Part shown: piece after piece, positions 24,649-33,931 of the stretch
Numbering within the stretch: position 1 is the first letter of the stretch
Layout: each line of letters begins with the position of its first letter
Source of the DNA: Clostridium sp. D33t1_170424_F3
GTDB lineage: Bacteria > Bacillota > Clostridia > Oscillospirales > Acutalibacteraceae
DNA: 64,000 nucleotides
Direction of reading: 5' to 3'
NCBI RefSeq assembly: GCF_015667585.1
Contig: NZ_JADPEG010000006.1
Location: 1 to 64,000, forward strand
Notes under the pieces: model-generated
What the model was told of the DNA's origin: nothing
The model's database searches: none
Seen by the model: only the letters and a program-made list of their open reading frames with translations
Program-made: the position numbers and the translations under genes

Positions 24649-25482
24649 ATGGGAGGTGCGTCCGCCAAGCTGTGGGAATCTTTTCTGAAGTGGTGGGAGG
24701 AGTCGGGGCCGGGTTTATTGGGCGATATACTCAGTGCGATTGTAATTCTGGTTTTAGGCTGGTGGCTCAGCAAAATTGTCGTCCGTTTCATGAAGCGCGC
24801 AATGTCCCGCACAAAAGCGGAAGCAGGCGTCATCTCGTTTATCTGTTCTCTTGTAAAGGCCGCGGTACAGGTGCTCGTCTGTATTACCGCTCTGTCTAAA
24901 TTGGGCGTGCCTGTCAGTTCTATTATTGCCACTTTGGGTGCGGCGAGTGTGACGATTGGCCTGGCCTTGAAAGACAATATGACCAATATTGCCAGCGGCG
25001 CGCAGATTATCTTTACCAAGCCGTTTGCAGTGGGGGACTATCTTCTGCTGGATGGCGTGGAGGGAAAGGTGGAGCGGATTGAAATCATGTTTACCACACT
25101 GCGCACATTTGACAACAAGGAAATCGTTATTCCAAATTCGAAGGTGACAGTGAGTACCATCACCAATTATTCCGCGATGACCACCCGGCGTCTGGATCTC
25201 ACCTATTCCATCGCCTACGATGCCAATATTGCCCAGGCAAAGGCGCTGCTCTGCGCGCTTGCGGAGAAAAACCCGCTGGTTGAAAAGGAACCGGCGCCGT
25301 TGATTGCGGTGGGCGAGCATCAGGACAGCAGCATCCAGATGATCGTTCGCGTCTGGTGCAAAACAGAGGACTATTATACGCTGTATTATCAAATGCAGGA
25401 GGACGTCAAGCTGGCGTTCGATCAGGCGGGAATCAACATCCCTTTCCCGCAGATGGACGTCCATGTGGATCACCTCAGTTGA
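24649..25482 (+). CDS. Small-conductance mechanosensitive channel (MscS family)
   Basis: A 277-aa protein with three N-terminal membrane helices; the pore helix region reads TLGAASVTIGLALKDNMTNIASG, with the Gly/Ala packing pattern of MscS TM3, followed by the beta domain (FAVGDYLLLDGVEGKVERIEIMFTTLRTFDNKEIVIPNSKV) and the C-terminal cage domain. It opens under membrane tension to release solutes during hypo-osmotic shock. Placed close to the kdp potassium genes it completes an osmotic-balance neighbourhood, although it is transcribed away from them. RBS is AAGGTG. Confidence 0.94.
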   Translation: MGGASAKLWESFLKWWEESGPGLLGDILSAIVILVLGWWLSKIVVRFMKRAMSRTKAEAGVISFICSLVKAAVQVLVCITALSKLGVPVSSIIATLGAASVTIGLALKDNMTNIASGAQIIFTKPFAVGDYLLLDGVEGKVERIEIMFTTLRTFDNKEIVIPNSKVTVSTITNYSAMTTRRLDLTYSIAYDANIAQAKALLCALAEKNPLVEKEPAPLIAVGEHQDSSIQMIVRVWCKTEDYYTLYYQMQEDVKLAFDQAGINIPFPQMDVHVDHLS

Positions 25483-25507
25483 CAAACAAAGGAAATTCGC
25501 TTAGAAT
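25479..25507 (+). promoter_or_regulatory. Promoter of the cobalamin operon
   Basis: Perfect TTGACA (25479-25484), 17-nt spacer, TAGAAT (25502-25507). The -35 box overlaps the stop codon of the MscS gene. The transcript starts just before the cobalamin riboswitch. Confidence 0.8.
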
Positions 25508-25518
25508 AAACAACAGAA

Positions 25519-25667
25519 TACAGGTTCCGCTTTTGCGGATGAAAAGGGAAGCAGGTGTAAATCCTGCGCAAGTCCGTTGCTGTGAGTACGGAGCGCTGCC
25601 CCAATCAGCCACTGGTAAACCGGGAAGGCGGGATGGTGTGTCGATGTATGAGCCAGAATACCTGCCG
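25519..25667 (+). ncRNA. Cobalamin riboswitch
   Basis: The conserved blocks of the B12 element appear in order: GGTTCC, GAAAAGGGAAGCAGGTG, AATCCTGC, GCTGTGAGTACGGAG, the B12-box GCCACTGG, GGGAAGGCGGGATG and GAGCCAGAATACCTGCC. Binding of adenosylcobalamin should switch off the operon downstream. The expression platform (25668-25760) ends in a GC hairpin, so control is probably by termination. Confidence 0.95.
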
Positions 25668-25729
25668 TATTTCTATTCATGCGACTCTCCACGGTACTGG
25701 AGTGCGTGTGGCTGATAAGTGAACATGAT

Positions 25730-25752
25730 GCGCGGGGTGCCGCGCCCATTTT
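25730..25752 (+). terminator. Expression-platform terminator of the cobalamin riboswitch
   Basis: A 6-bp all-GC stem (25730-25735 with 25740-25745), tetraloop GGTG, then a T-rich stretch, about 70 bp before cbiD. A competing hairpin (about 25681-25713) may act as the anti-terminator. Confidence 0.65.
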
Positions 25753-25823
25753 CATTTGCAATTCACGCCATTCGGTAATGCGAGTTACTGGATGGCTTTT
25801 TTGTTTTTACAGGAGGTACGCCG

Positions 25824-26963
25824 TTGAAGCTGGAGGAATACGTATACCGGGGACAAAAACGGCTGCGCTGCGGCTACACAACGGGTTCCTGTGCGGCTGC
25901 TGCGGCGAAAGCGGCGGCGGTAATGCTCCTGTCCGAAAAGCAGGTAGAAGAAGTCAGTCTGATGACGCCAAAAGGAATTCTTCTGCGTTTGACTGTTCAG
26001 GACGTGCGGATCGGAAGAGGGGAAGTTTCCTGCGCTATTCAAAAAGACAGTGGCGACGACCCGGACATTACCAACGGCGTTTTGGTTTATGCGCATGTAA
26101 CCCGCATCGACCAGGACATTCTTGTGGAAGGCGGCGAAGGCGTTGGGCGCGTCACACGGGCAGGGCTGAAATGCGTGGTGGGAGAAGCGGCGATCAATCC
26201 CGGGCCCCGCGAACTGATTATCCGGAATGTACAGGAGGTTTGCCGGGAGTATGCGTATCCAGGCGGAATGCGCGTCCGGATTTCTGTTCCTGACGGCGTG
26301 GAATTGGCGAAAAAAACCTTTAATCCCCGGTTGGGAATCGAGGGGGGAATCTCAATTCTGGGTTCAACCGGTATTGTAGAGCCAATGAGCGAACGCGCGT
26401 TAATTGAGACGATCCGCGCCGAGCTGACGCAGATGAAGGCGAACGGTGCGCAGGTTGCGGCGGTGGTCCCCGGCAACTATGGGGAAACGTTTTTACACGA
26501 CCGTCTTTCCCTGCCGTGCAGGGCTGTGCAATGCAGCAATTATATAGGAGATATGTTGGATCTTGCCGTGGAGCTTCAATTAGATGGTATTCTTTTAGTC
26601 GGCCATATTGGAAAGCTGGTAAAACTGGCGGGCGGCATTATGAACACGCATTCCCGTTATGCCGATGGGCGGATGGAGATTCTGGCGGCCCATGCGGCGC
26701 TGCATGGGGCTGACACCTCCTTAATTGCCCGGCTGATGGACTGTGTTGCAACAGATGAAGCGCTTTCCATACTGGACGGACAAGCGCTGCTGTACCCAGT
26801 AATGGATACCATCATGAAGAAAATTTCCGGTCATATGGACCTGCGTGTGCATGGAAGCTTGCAGACCGCAGCGGTCGCTTTTTCAGACGCTTATGGCGTC
26901 TTGGGGCAGACAGACCGTGCGGACGGTCTGATCCAACGGCTCAGAGAGGAAGATAGAAAATGA
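25824..26963 (+). CDS. cbiD: Cobalt-precorrin-5B C1-methyltransferase CbiD
   Basis: A 379-aa protein of full CbiD length, with the N-terminal GYTTGSCAAAAAKAA signature, NPGPRELI and a C-terminal MNTHSRYADGRMEIL-like block. It methylates C1 of cobalt-precorrin-5B using SAM in the anaerobic corrin pathway. The start is a TTG at 25824 with a perfect AGGAGGT; the next in-frame candidates would cut the conserved N terminus. It is the first gene behind the riboswitch and overlaps cbiF by 4 bp. Confidence 0.95.
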   Translation: MKLEEYVYRGQKRLRCGYTTGSCAAAAAKAAAVMLLSEKQVEEVSLMTPKGILLRLTVQDVRIGRGEVSCAIQKDSGDDPDITNGVLVYAHVTRIDQDILVEGGEGVGRVTRAGLKCVVGEAAINPGPRELIIRNVQEVCREYAYPGGMRVRISVPDGVELAKKTFNPRLGIEGGISILGSTGIVEPMSERALIETIRAELTQMKANGAQVAAVVPGNYGETFLHDRLSLPCRAVQCSNYIGDMLDLAVELQLDGILLVGHIGKLVKLAGGIMNTHSRYADGRMEILAAHAALHGADTSLIARLMDCVATDEALSILDGQALLYPVMDTIMKKISGHMDLRVHGSLQTAAVAFSDAYGVLGQTDRADGLIQRLREEDRK

Positions 26964-27739
26964 TCTATATTGTAGGGGCAGGTTCCGGGGCGGTGGATCT
27001 GATTACTGTCCGCGGCGCACGCCTGTTGCGTAATGCCGACGTTGTTGTTTATGCGGGCTCTTTGGTCAATCCGCAAATCCTTACGGAGTACACGAAACCG
27101 GAGTGCCAGATTTATGACAGCGCTCGCATGACGTTGGAAGAGGTGCTGCAGGTACTAATTACAGGGGAAAAAGCCGGTTTGACAGTTGTGCGTCTGCATA
27201 CGGGGGACCCCTGTCTGTATGGGGCTATCCGCGAGCAGATGGATGCATTGGATGCGCAGGGCGTTGCGTATGAAGTGGTGCCGGGAGTCAGTTCTTTTTG
27301 CGGAGCCGCCGCCGCTCTGCGCGCAGAATACACGCTGCCCGGCGTTTCCCAGTCAGTTATCATCACACGAATGGCGGGGCGCACCCCTGTGCCGGAAAGG
27401 GAAGAGATTGAAAAGCTGGCGTCGCACGGTGCGACAATGGTGGTTTTCCTCAGCACAGGATATTTAAAGGAGCTCAGGGAACGCTTGCTCGCCGGCGGAT
27501 ACGCATCGGATACGCCGGCGGCAATCGTGTATAAAGCGACCTGGCCGGATGAAAAAGTGGTGCGCGGTACAGTGGAAGAACTGCCGCAAATGGCGGAAGA
27601 AAACGGAATCGAAAAAACGGCATTGATTCTGGTAGGCGGGTTCTTGGGAAATCAGTACGATCGCTCTAAACTGTACGATCCTTCCTTTTCCCATGGATAC
27701 CGAACGGCCGTAAGCCCGGAGACCTTGCATGAAGATTGA
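26960..27739 (+). CDS. cbiF: Cobalt-precorrin-4 C11-methyltransferase CbiF (CobM)
   Basis: A 259-aa SAM-dependent tetrapyrrole methylase. The N-terminal IVGAGSGAVDLITVRG, the VVYAGSLVNP segment typical of the C11 enzymes, the LHTGDPCLYGAI loop and VPGVSSFCGAAAAL are all present. It adds the C11 methyl group to cobalt-precorrin-4. The ATG overlaps the cbiD stop (ATGA), and the 3' end overlaps cbiG by 11 bp, so translation is coupled on both sides. Confidence 0.94.
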   Translation: MIYIVGAGSGAVDLITVRGARLLRNADVVVYAGSLVNPQILTEYTKPECQIYDSARMTLEEVLQVLITGEKAGLTVVRLHTGDPCLYGAIREQMDALDAQGVAYEVVPGVSSFCGAAAALRAEYTLPGVSQSVIITRMAGRTPVPEREEIEKLASHGATMVVFLSTGYLKELRERLLAGGYASDTPAAIVYKATWPDEKVVRGTVEELPQMAEENGIEKTALILVGGFLGNQYDRSKLYDPSFSHGYRTAVSPETLHED

Positions 27740-28781
27740 GTTAATTGCCTTTTCTGCAAGGGGAGCGAAGCTGGCGGCTCAAACGGCCTCTTTGCTGGAA
27801 GAAGCGGGACATATCTGCCAAGCCTTTGCCCCGGAAAAGTATGCGGTGCAAAGGTCTGTTATGCCGCTTCAACAAACGCTTTCCGGCTGGACGGAGCAGG
27901 CGTTTCTCCATGCAGACGCGCTCCTGTTTATTGGCGCCTGCGGAATAGCCGTGCGGAGCATTGCGCCGTATCTGCGGAGTAAAAAAGATGACCCGGCCGT
28001 TCTTGTAATGGATGAATGTGGGCGCTTTGTAATATCTCTGGTTTCCGGGCATGTTGGCGGCGCAAATGCGTTGGCGGAGGAAATCGCCGGATGGACCGGC
28101 GCAACACCGGTCATAACGACCGCTACTGACGTCAACGGACTGTTTGCGGTGGATACCTGGGCGGTGGAAAATCAAATGATGGTCACTGATTTTGCGGCGG
28201 CAAAGGCAATATCATCCGCTCTGCTGAATGGGCAGACCGTCGGTTTCTACAGCGATTTTCCAGTGCAGGGAGCATTGCCCAAGGGGCTGGCGTGGATGCA
28301 GGAAGGGGAAATCGGGATCCAGGTTTCATTGCGCTCAGAGCCGCGATTTCAGACCGCCTGCTGGTTGATTCCGCGTGTCCTGACAGTGGGAATCGGTTGT
28401 AAAAAGGGCATTTCAAAAGAAAAAATAGAAAACGCTGTAAAAAACGCCCTGCAAGGTATTGGGCTTTACATCAAAAATATAAAAAAAGTGACATCGATTG
28501 ACTTAAAAACGCATGAAATAGGGATTTTTGAGCTTTGTAAAGCCTATAAGCTTGACAGAGAATTTTATACAGCAGAGCAGCTGAAACAGGTTTCCGGGCG
28601 GTTTTCCGGCTCGGATTTTGTAAAAAAAGTGACCGGCGTGGACAATGTCTGTGAGCGGGCGGCGGTGATCGGCGGAGGGCGTCTTATTCTCTCAAAGCAG
28701 GTTTACGACGGGGTGACAGTTGCCGTAGCGGCGGAGCCCTGGACGGTCGTTTTTTCACGCGCGGAAGGAGAATCAATATGA
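27729..28781 (+). CDS. cbiG: Cobalt-precorrin-5A hydrolase CbiG
   Basis: A 350-aa protein with the three CbiG regions: N-terminal domain (FIGACGIAVRSIAPYL), mid part (VLVMDECGRFVISLVSGHVGGANALAEEIA) and C-terminal domain (VGIGCKKGISKEKIENAV... SIDLKTHEIGIFE). CbiG opens the delta-lactone of cobalt-precorrin-5A and releases acetaldehyde, the ring-contraction step of the oxygen-independent route. Overlaps cbiF by 11 bp and cbiH by 4 bp. Confidence 0.94.
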   Translation: MKIELIAFSARGAKLAAQTASLLEEAGHICQAFAPEKYAVQRSVMPLQQTLSGWTEQAFLHADALLFIGACGIAVRSIAPYLRSKKDDPAVLVMDECGRFVISLVSGHVGGANALAEEIAGWTGATPVITTATDVNGLFAVDTWAVENQMMVTDFAAAKAISSALLNGQTVGFYSDFPVQGALPKGLAWMQEGEIGIQVSLRSEPRFQTACWLIPRVLTVGIGCKKGISKEKIENAVKNALQGIGLYIKNIKKVTSIDLKTHEIGIFELCKAYKLDREFYTAEQLKQVSGRFSGSDFVKKVTGVDNVCERAAVIGGGRLILSKQVYDGVTVAVAAEPWTVVFSRAEGESI

Positions 28782-29509
28782 AGCTATACGTTGTGGGGCT
28801 TGGGCCGGGCGCACCGGAGCAGATGACCAACCGCGCCGCCGCCGCTCTGGAGAAAAGCGACGTCATTGTAGGATATACCGGATATGTGGAGCAGATTGCG
28901 CCGCTCTATCCAAAGAAAAAACAGATTTCCACGCCCATGCGGGGGGAGCGAGAACGCTGCCGAATCGCAGTGGAAGAAGCCGCTGCAGGAAAGACGGTAT
29001 CCATTGTCTGCAGCGGGGACGCCGGCGTTTACGGAATGGCAAGCCCTGTTTTGGAGGCGGCGTCCGTTTATCCGGACTTGGAAATAGAAGTTGTCCCGGG
29101 GGTAACAGCGGCGTGCAGCGGGGCGGCTCTGCTGGGCGCTCCGCTTTCCCATGATTTTGCAGTGATCAGCTTGAGCGATCTTTTAACGCCCTGGGAGTTG
29201 ATAGAAAAGCGTCTGGCATGCGCGGCAGAGGCGGATTTTTCGATCTGCCTGTACAACCCTTCCAGTAAAAAACGGGCGGACTACCTGCAAAAAGCTTGTG
29301 CAATCATTTTGCGGTTTCGCTCGCCGGATACGCCTGCGGGGGCGGTTCGGAATATTGGACGTGAGGGAGAAACCGCGGCGTATATGACGTTGGAGGAATT
29401 GCAGCGTTATCAGGCGGACATGTTTACAACGGTTTTTATTGGTAACTCTCAGACAAAAATGATTCATGGAAAAATGGTGACGCCGCGGGGATATCGGGAG
29501 GAAGCATAA
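28778..29509 (+). CDS. cbiH: Cobalt-precorrin-3B C17-methyltransferase CbiH (CobJ)
   Basis: A 243-aa tetrapyrrole methylase with VVGLGPGAPEQMT, VGYTGYVEQI, CSGDAGVYGMA and VPGVTAACSGAALLGAPL. It methylates C17 and drives ring contraction. The length is that of a stand-alone enzyme, without the ferredoxin-like extension found in some anaerobes. The start overlaps the cbiG stop (ATGA) and the stop shares one base with the next start. Confidence 0.94.
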   Translation: MKLYVVGLGPGAPEQMTNRAAAALEKSDVIVGYTGYVEQIAPLYPKKKQISTPMRGERERCRIAVEEAAAGKTVSIVCSGDAGVYGMASPVLEAASVYPDLEIEVVPGVTAACSGAALLGAPLSHDFAVISLSDLLTPWELIEKRLACAAEADFSICLYNPSSKKRADYLQKACAIILRFRSPDTPAGAVRNIGREGETAAYMTLEELQRYQADMFTTVFIGNSQTKMIHGKMVTPRGYREEA

Positions 29510-30276
29510 TGCCGTCTGTATTGCTGTTTGCTGGTACCAGTGAAGGCCGAGAACTGGCGGAGCGTCTGATTGGGTGTGGATTGCAGATTTATGTCAGCGT
29601 CGCAACCGGTTATGGAGAGGCCCTTTTGCCGCGCGCGGGACTGCATGTTTTGCAGGGCCGGATGGACAAGGAACAAATAGAGCAATTTTTGCGGGCGCAT
29701 ACGGTGGATTGCGTCGTCGACGCCACGCATCCCTATGCCGTGTTGGCGACAAAGAATATCCAATCTGCCTGCCATGGTCTTGCGGTTGACTATTTGCGTC
29801 TTTTGCGCGAGCGTACAGAAGCGTCGTTCAGTGAGCGGCAGGATTATCTGTATGTGGAGAATGCGCAGGCAGCGGTTGATGCTTTGTATAAAACGCAGGG
29901 GAATGTATTGCTGACGACAGGCTCAAAAGACCTGTCCGCCTTCACACAAATACCGGATTACCAACAGAGATTATTTGTGAGAATCCTGCCCAGCGTGGAG
30001 GCGGTCCAGCATGGCCTGGACCTGGGCGTCGCGCCAAGCCGTTTGATCTGCATGCAGGGGCCCTTTTCCAAAGAATTGAATCTGGCTTTGCTGCACCAGT
30101 TTGCGATTCAGACATTGGTAACAAAGGAGTCGGGAAAAGCCGGGGGATTTACAGAAAAGCTGGAAGCGGCGCAGGAGGCGGGGATTCAAACAATTGTGAT
30201 CGGGAGACCGCCGCAGGCTCCGGGGGATTCATTGGAGTCCGTTTGGGCCAAGTTAAAACAAAGATTTTCATTATGA
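29509..30276 (+). CDS. cbiJ: Cobalt-precorrin-6A reductase CbiJ (CobK)
   Basis: A 255-aa reductase: N-terminal VLLFAGTSEGRELAERL, the VDATHPYAVLATKNIQSAC block and C-terminal LVTKESGKAGGFTEKLEAA. It reduces cobalt-precorrin-6A to 6B with NAD(P)H. Its ATG shares one base with the cbiH stop; 13 bp separate it from cbiET. Confidence 0.93.
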   Translation: MPSVLLFAGTSEGRELAERLIGCGLQIYVSVATGYGEALLPRAGLHVLQGRMDKEQIEQFLRAHTVDCVVDATHPYAVLATKNIQSACHGLAVDYLRLLRERTEASFSERQDYLYVENAQAAVDALYKTQGNVLLTTGSKDLSAFTQIPDYQQRLFVRILPSVEAVQHGLDLGVAPSRLICMQGPFSKELNLALLHQFAIQTLVTKESGKAGGFTEKLEAAQEAGIQTIVIGRPPQAPGDSLESVWAKLKQRFSL

Positions 30277-30289
30277 GGAGGCGGACACG

Positions 30290-31495
30290 ATGGCGGAACA
30301 GATTTATTTTGTCGGCATTGGGATGGGGAATCGCGATACGCTGACCATCGGCGCGTGGAAAGCGCTGCAACAATGTGACTGCCTGATCGGCGCGCAGCGG
30401 ATGCTGGACGCGTTTCAGGATTTGCCCTGTGAAAAGCGCGCATTGACGTTATCGGAACAGATCGCCGCGTATATCCAATCGAATCCGCAGCATCGTGTGA
30501 TCGGCATTGTCTTTTCCGGAGATCTGGGATTTTACAGCGGCGCAAAACGTTTGCGGGAGCTTTTGCGGGCATACCCGATCCAGGAGTTTTGCGGAATCAG
30601 CTCGGTTTCCTATTTCTGCGCAAAGCTGCACCAGTCATGGGAGGATGTGCATTTAATCAGCCTGCATGGACGTGCGGGAAACCTGGTGGGAGTGGTACAG
30701 AACCATGAGAAGGTCTTTATTTTGGCGGGTCAGCTGCACGCGCAGGCGGTCTGCCGGAATCTCTGTGATGCCGGTCTCGAGCAGGTGACTGTATCTGTGG
30801 GGGAGCGTCTGTCCTATCCGGATGAACGCGTGACGACGGGAACCGCGCGGGAGCTATCCGAACAGGAGTTTCACCCGCTCAGCGTGTTACTGATTCAAAA
30901 TCCAGAGGCTTTGAATCAGACGGGATTTGGACTGCCCGACCACCTTTTTCTGCGGGGCGGCGCGCCGATGACCAAATCCGAGGTACGTGCGGTTTCCCTT
31001 GCGCGGCTCCGGCTCCGGCCGGACAGCGTTGCCTGGGACGTCGGTTCCGGTACAGGCTCGGTAGCGGTGGAAATGGCGCTGCAATCAAAATATGGAAGCG
31101 TCTATGCGGTGGAAAAAGAGGAAGAAGCGGTGGAACTGATCCGGCAGAACCGCAGCAAGTTTTCTGTTCTGCATATGAGCGTTGTTCAGGGAGAAGCGCC
31201 CACGGCCTTGGACGGTCTGCCCGCGCCGGACAGCGTGTTTATCGGCGGCTGTTCCGGTAATTTGGAGGCTGTGATGCGTACGGCGCTTTATAAAAACCCG
31301 AAGGTGCGGGTTGTGGTCAACGCCATTACGCTGGAGACGCTGCATGCGGCGGTCGATGCGTTTGCGTCTTTGCATTTTACAGATGTAGAGATTTCACAGG
31401 TTTCGGTTGCCAGAGCGAATCAAGCTGGCCCGTATCATATGATGCTGGGGCAAAATCCGGTTTATGTGCTCAGCGGGCAGGGGGCAGGCTTGTGA
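30290..31495 (+). CDS. cbiET: Fused cobalt-precorrin-7 C5-methyltransferase / precorrin-6B C15-methyltransferase-decarboxylase CbiET
   Basis: A 401-aa fusion. Residues about 1-205 are the CbiE tetrapyrrole methylase (VGIGMGNRDTLTIGAWKAL; FSGDLGFYSGAK) and about 210-400 the CbiT Rossmann methyltransferase (MTKSEVRAVSLARLRL; WDVGSGTGSVAVEMA; FIGGCSGNLEAVM). It methylates C5 and C15 and decarboxylates the C12 acetate. RBS GAGGAGG; 4-bp overlap with cbiA. Confidence 0.94.
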   Translation: MAEQIYFVGIGMGNRDTLTIGAWKALQQCDCLIGAQRMLDAFQDLPCEKRALTLSEQIAAYIQSNPQHRVIGIVFSGDLGFYSGAKRLRELLRAYPIQEFCGISSVSYFCAKLHQSWEDVHLISLHGRAGNLVGVVQNHEKVFILAGQLHAQAVCRNLCDAGLEQVTVSVGERLSYPDERVTTGTARELSEQEFHPLSVLLIQNPEALNQTGFGLPDHLFLRGGAPMTKSEVRAVSLARLRLRPDSVAWDVGSGTGSVAVEMALQSKYGSVYAVEKEEEAVELIRQNRSKFSVLHMSVVQGEAPTALDGLPAPDSVFIGGCSGNLEAVMRTALYKNPKVRVVVNAITLETLHAAVDAFASLHFTDVEISQVSVARANQAGPYHMMLGQNPVYVLSGQGAGL

Positions 31496-32874
31496 TTGGG
31501 TTGCAGCCGCGCATTCTTCTGGCCGCTGCCGTCAGCGGTTCAGGCAAAACGACGGTGACGTGCGCGATCCTTCGTGCGCTGAAAAATCGCGGCGTACGCG
31601 CGGCGGCGTTTAAGTGCGGCCCGGATTATATTGACCCCATGTTTCACCGGGAGGTTTTGGAAGTCCCTTCAACAAATCTGGATCTGTTTCTTTTGCAGGA
31701 ACAGACTGTCCGTTCCCTTTTATGCGAAAACGCGCAGGAGGCCGGCATTGCCATTTTGGAGGGCGTGATGGGGTATTACGACGGAATTGGCATGACAGAT
31801 CGGACGAGCAGCTTTCATATGGCGTGCGTGACGAAAAGCCCTGTGGTATTGCTTGTGGACGCGCGTGGCGCGGCGCTTTCCCTATTGGCACAGATCGAAG
31901 GATTTTTGAGGTATCGGCCGGACAGCCGCATTGCGGGCGTCATTTTCAACCGGCTATCTCCCGCGCAGTATCCTGCTTTGAAGGAGCGCGTCGAGCAGGA
32001 TTTGGGGATCGCATCATTGGGCTTTCTCCCGAAAATGCTGGAAGCAGTGTTGGAAAGCCGCCATCTGGGACTGGTAACAGCGGAAGAAATACAGGGCTTG
32101 CAGGATAAGCTGGACATGCTGGCATTTCAGGCGGAGCAGCATATCGATTTGGACGGTTTTCTGGCATTGGCAAGGCGGGCCGAATCTTTGCAATATACGC
32201 CTGTGGAGGTTCCCGCGTGTACCGGAGAATTGCGTATTGCGGTAGCCAAAGACAAAGCTTTCTGCTTTTCTTATCCGGATTCGCTTCGCCTGCTGCAAAA
32301 AATGGGTGCGGCGCTTTGCTTTTTCAGCCCTTTGCGGGATGAAAAGCTGCCGGAGGGATGCAGTGGGCTTTTGCTGTGCGGCGGTTATCCGGAATTATTT
32401 GCACAGGAGCTGGAAGCGAATATCTGCATGCGCGCACAGGTCAAATATGCCGTGCGGAACGGCATGCCCTGCATCGCGGAGTGCGGAGGCTTTTTGTACC
32501 TGCATGAGTCGATTGAGGATGAAACCGGCGTCTGTCGGGAGATGGCCGGCGTGCTTCCGATCAAAGGAAAACGGACCGATCGATTACAGCGCTTTGGCTA
32601 TGCAGTTTTGACAGCCAGAGAAAACAACCTTCTCTGCAATAAAGGAGAAACCATACCGGTGCACGAATTCCATTATTGGGACAGCACCGACAGCGGCGCG
32701 TCTTTCCGGGCTCGGAAGGCGTCCAATGGAACGGAGTGGGACTGTGTTTTTGCGGGAGATACGCTTTATGCGGGGTATCCCCATCTGCATTTTTGTTCCA
32801 ATCCGAGGATGGCCATATCCTTTTTGCAAAGATGCCAGAGATATAAAGAGGAGCAGATCAATGACTTTAGATGA
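31492..32874 (+). CDS. cbiA: Cobyrinate a,c-diamide synthase CbiA (CobB)
   Basis: A 460-aa amidotransferase. N-terminal ATPase part with P-loop SGSGKTTVTCAI and KCGPDYIDPMFH; C-terminal class I glutaminase-like part with the active Cys in PCIAECGGFLYL. It uses ATP and glutamine to amidate the a and c side chains. The GTG start overlaps the cbiET stop, and its end overlaps cobT by 14 bp. Confidence 0.94.
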   Translation: MIGLQPRILLAAAVSGSGKTTVTCAILRALKNRGVRAAAFKCGPDYIDPMFHREVLEVPSTNLDLFLLQEQTVRSLLCENAQEAGIAILEGVMGYYDGIGMTDRTSSFHMACVTKSPVVLLVDARGAALSLLAQIEGFLRYRPDSRIAGVIFNRLSPAQYPALKERVEQDLGIASLGFLPKMLEAVLESRHLGLVTAEEIQGLQDKLDMLAFQAEQHIDLDGFLALARRAESLQYTPVEVPACTGELRIAVAKDKAFCFSYPDSLRLLQKMGAALCFFSPLRDEKLPEGCSGLLLCGGYPELFAQELEANICMRAQVKYAVRNGMPCIAECGGFLYLHESIEDETGVCREMAGVLPIKGKRTDRLQRFGYAVLTARENNLLCNKGETIPVHEFHYWDSTDSGASFRARKASNGTEWDCVFAGDTLYAGYPHLHFCSNPRMAISFLQRCQRYKEEQINDFR

Positions 32875-33919
32875 AGCGATTCGCGGGATTGTCCCGCCGG
32901 ACGAAGCCGCCGTTCAGCTGGCCTGGCAGAGGTGGGACAGCATTGCAAAGCCGCTGCGGAGCTTGGGCCTTTTGGAAGAAGCGCTGGCGCGCATTGCCGG
33001 TATGACCGGAACGCCGGAAATTGACCTCAGCCGCAGGGCGGTAACGGTGTTTTGTGCAGATAACGGCGTCGTACAGGAGGGCGTTACACAGACGGGCCAG
33101 GAGGTGACCGCGGTTGTGACGGAGAACCTTTCCAAGGGGGATACCAGTGTCTGCCGGATGGCGCAGGTGGCGCATGCGGACGTTTTTCCGGTCGATATCG
33201 GCGTTGCACGCGATGTGGTGGGAGAGAACATTCTGCATCGGAAGGTTGCGTATGGAACGCAGAACATGGCAAAGAGTCCCGCAATGACGCGTGGACAGGC
33301 GGTTCAGGCGCTGGAGACAGGGATTCAATTGGCACTGGAGCTCAAGGAGAAAGGCTACAAAATTCTGGCGACAGGTGAAATGGGGATTGGGAATACAACC
33401 ACCAGCAGTGCGATCACCGCTGTATTTCTGCGTTTGCCGCCGGAGCAGGTGACGGGGCGCGGCGCAGGGCTGTCTTCCGAAGGACTGAAAAGGAAGATAC
33501 AGGCAATTGAGCGGGCGATTGCGGTCAATCAGCCGGACTGCAATGACGCAGTCGATGTGCTTTGCAAGGTTGGAGGGCTGGATTTGGCAGGGCTGGCCGG
33601 CGTGTTTCTCGGCGGCGCTTTGGCGCGTATTCCTGTTGTGGTGGATGGTTTCATTTCCGCGGCCGCGGCGCTGGCAGCGGTCCGGCTGTGTCCGTCCGTC
33701 AAAGGGTATTTGCTGGCGTCCCATGTTTCCAGTGAACCGGCGGGTTGTCTTTTAATGCAGGAGTTGGAGCTGTGGCCGTTTATCACAGCTGATATGTCGT
33801 TAGGAGAAGGAACGGGCGCTGTAGCCGCCCTGCCGATTTTGGATATGGCATGCGCGGTTTACAACGGGATGCGCACATTTGAGCAGATCGCTATTGCGCC
33901 TTATCAGCCTTTGGCCTAG
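32861..33919 (+). CDS. cobT: Nicotinate-nucleotide--dimethylbenzimidazole phosphoribosyltransferase CobT
   Basis: A 352-aa protein of canonical length, with FCADNGVVQEGVTQTG, TGEMGIGNTTTSSAI, and the catalytic Glu in DMSLGEGTGA. It makes alpha-ribazole phosphate for the lower nucleotide loop. The ATG at 32861 after AGAGGAG is chosen; the open frame extends upstream inside cbiA. Its presence means a lower base is activated, but no DMB synthesis genes are nearby. Confidence 0.95.
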   Translation: MTLDEAIRGIVPPDEAAVQLAWQRWDSIAKPLRSLGLLEEALARIAGMTGTPEIDLSRRAVTVFCADNGVVQEGVTQTGQEVTAVVTENLSKGDTSVCRMAQVAHADVFPVDIGVARDVVGENILHRKVAYGTQNMAKSPAMTRGQAVQALETGIQLALELKEKGYKILATGEMGIGNTTTSSAITAVFLRLPPEQVTGRGAGLSSEGLKRKIQAIERAIAVNQPDCNDAVDVLCKVGGLDLAGLAGVFLGGALARIPVVVDGFISAAAALAAVRLCPSVKGYLLASHVSSEPAGCLLMQELELWPFITADMSLGEGTGAVAALPILDMACAVYNGMRTFEQIAIAPYQPLA

Positions 33920-33931
33920 GAGGAATACGCA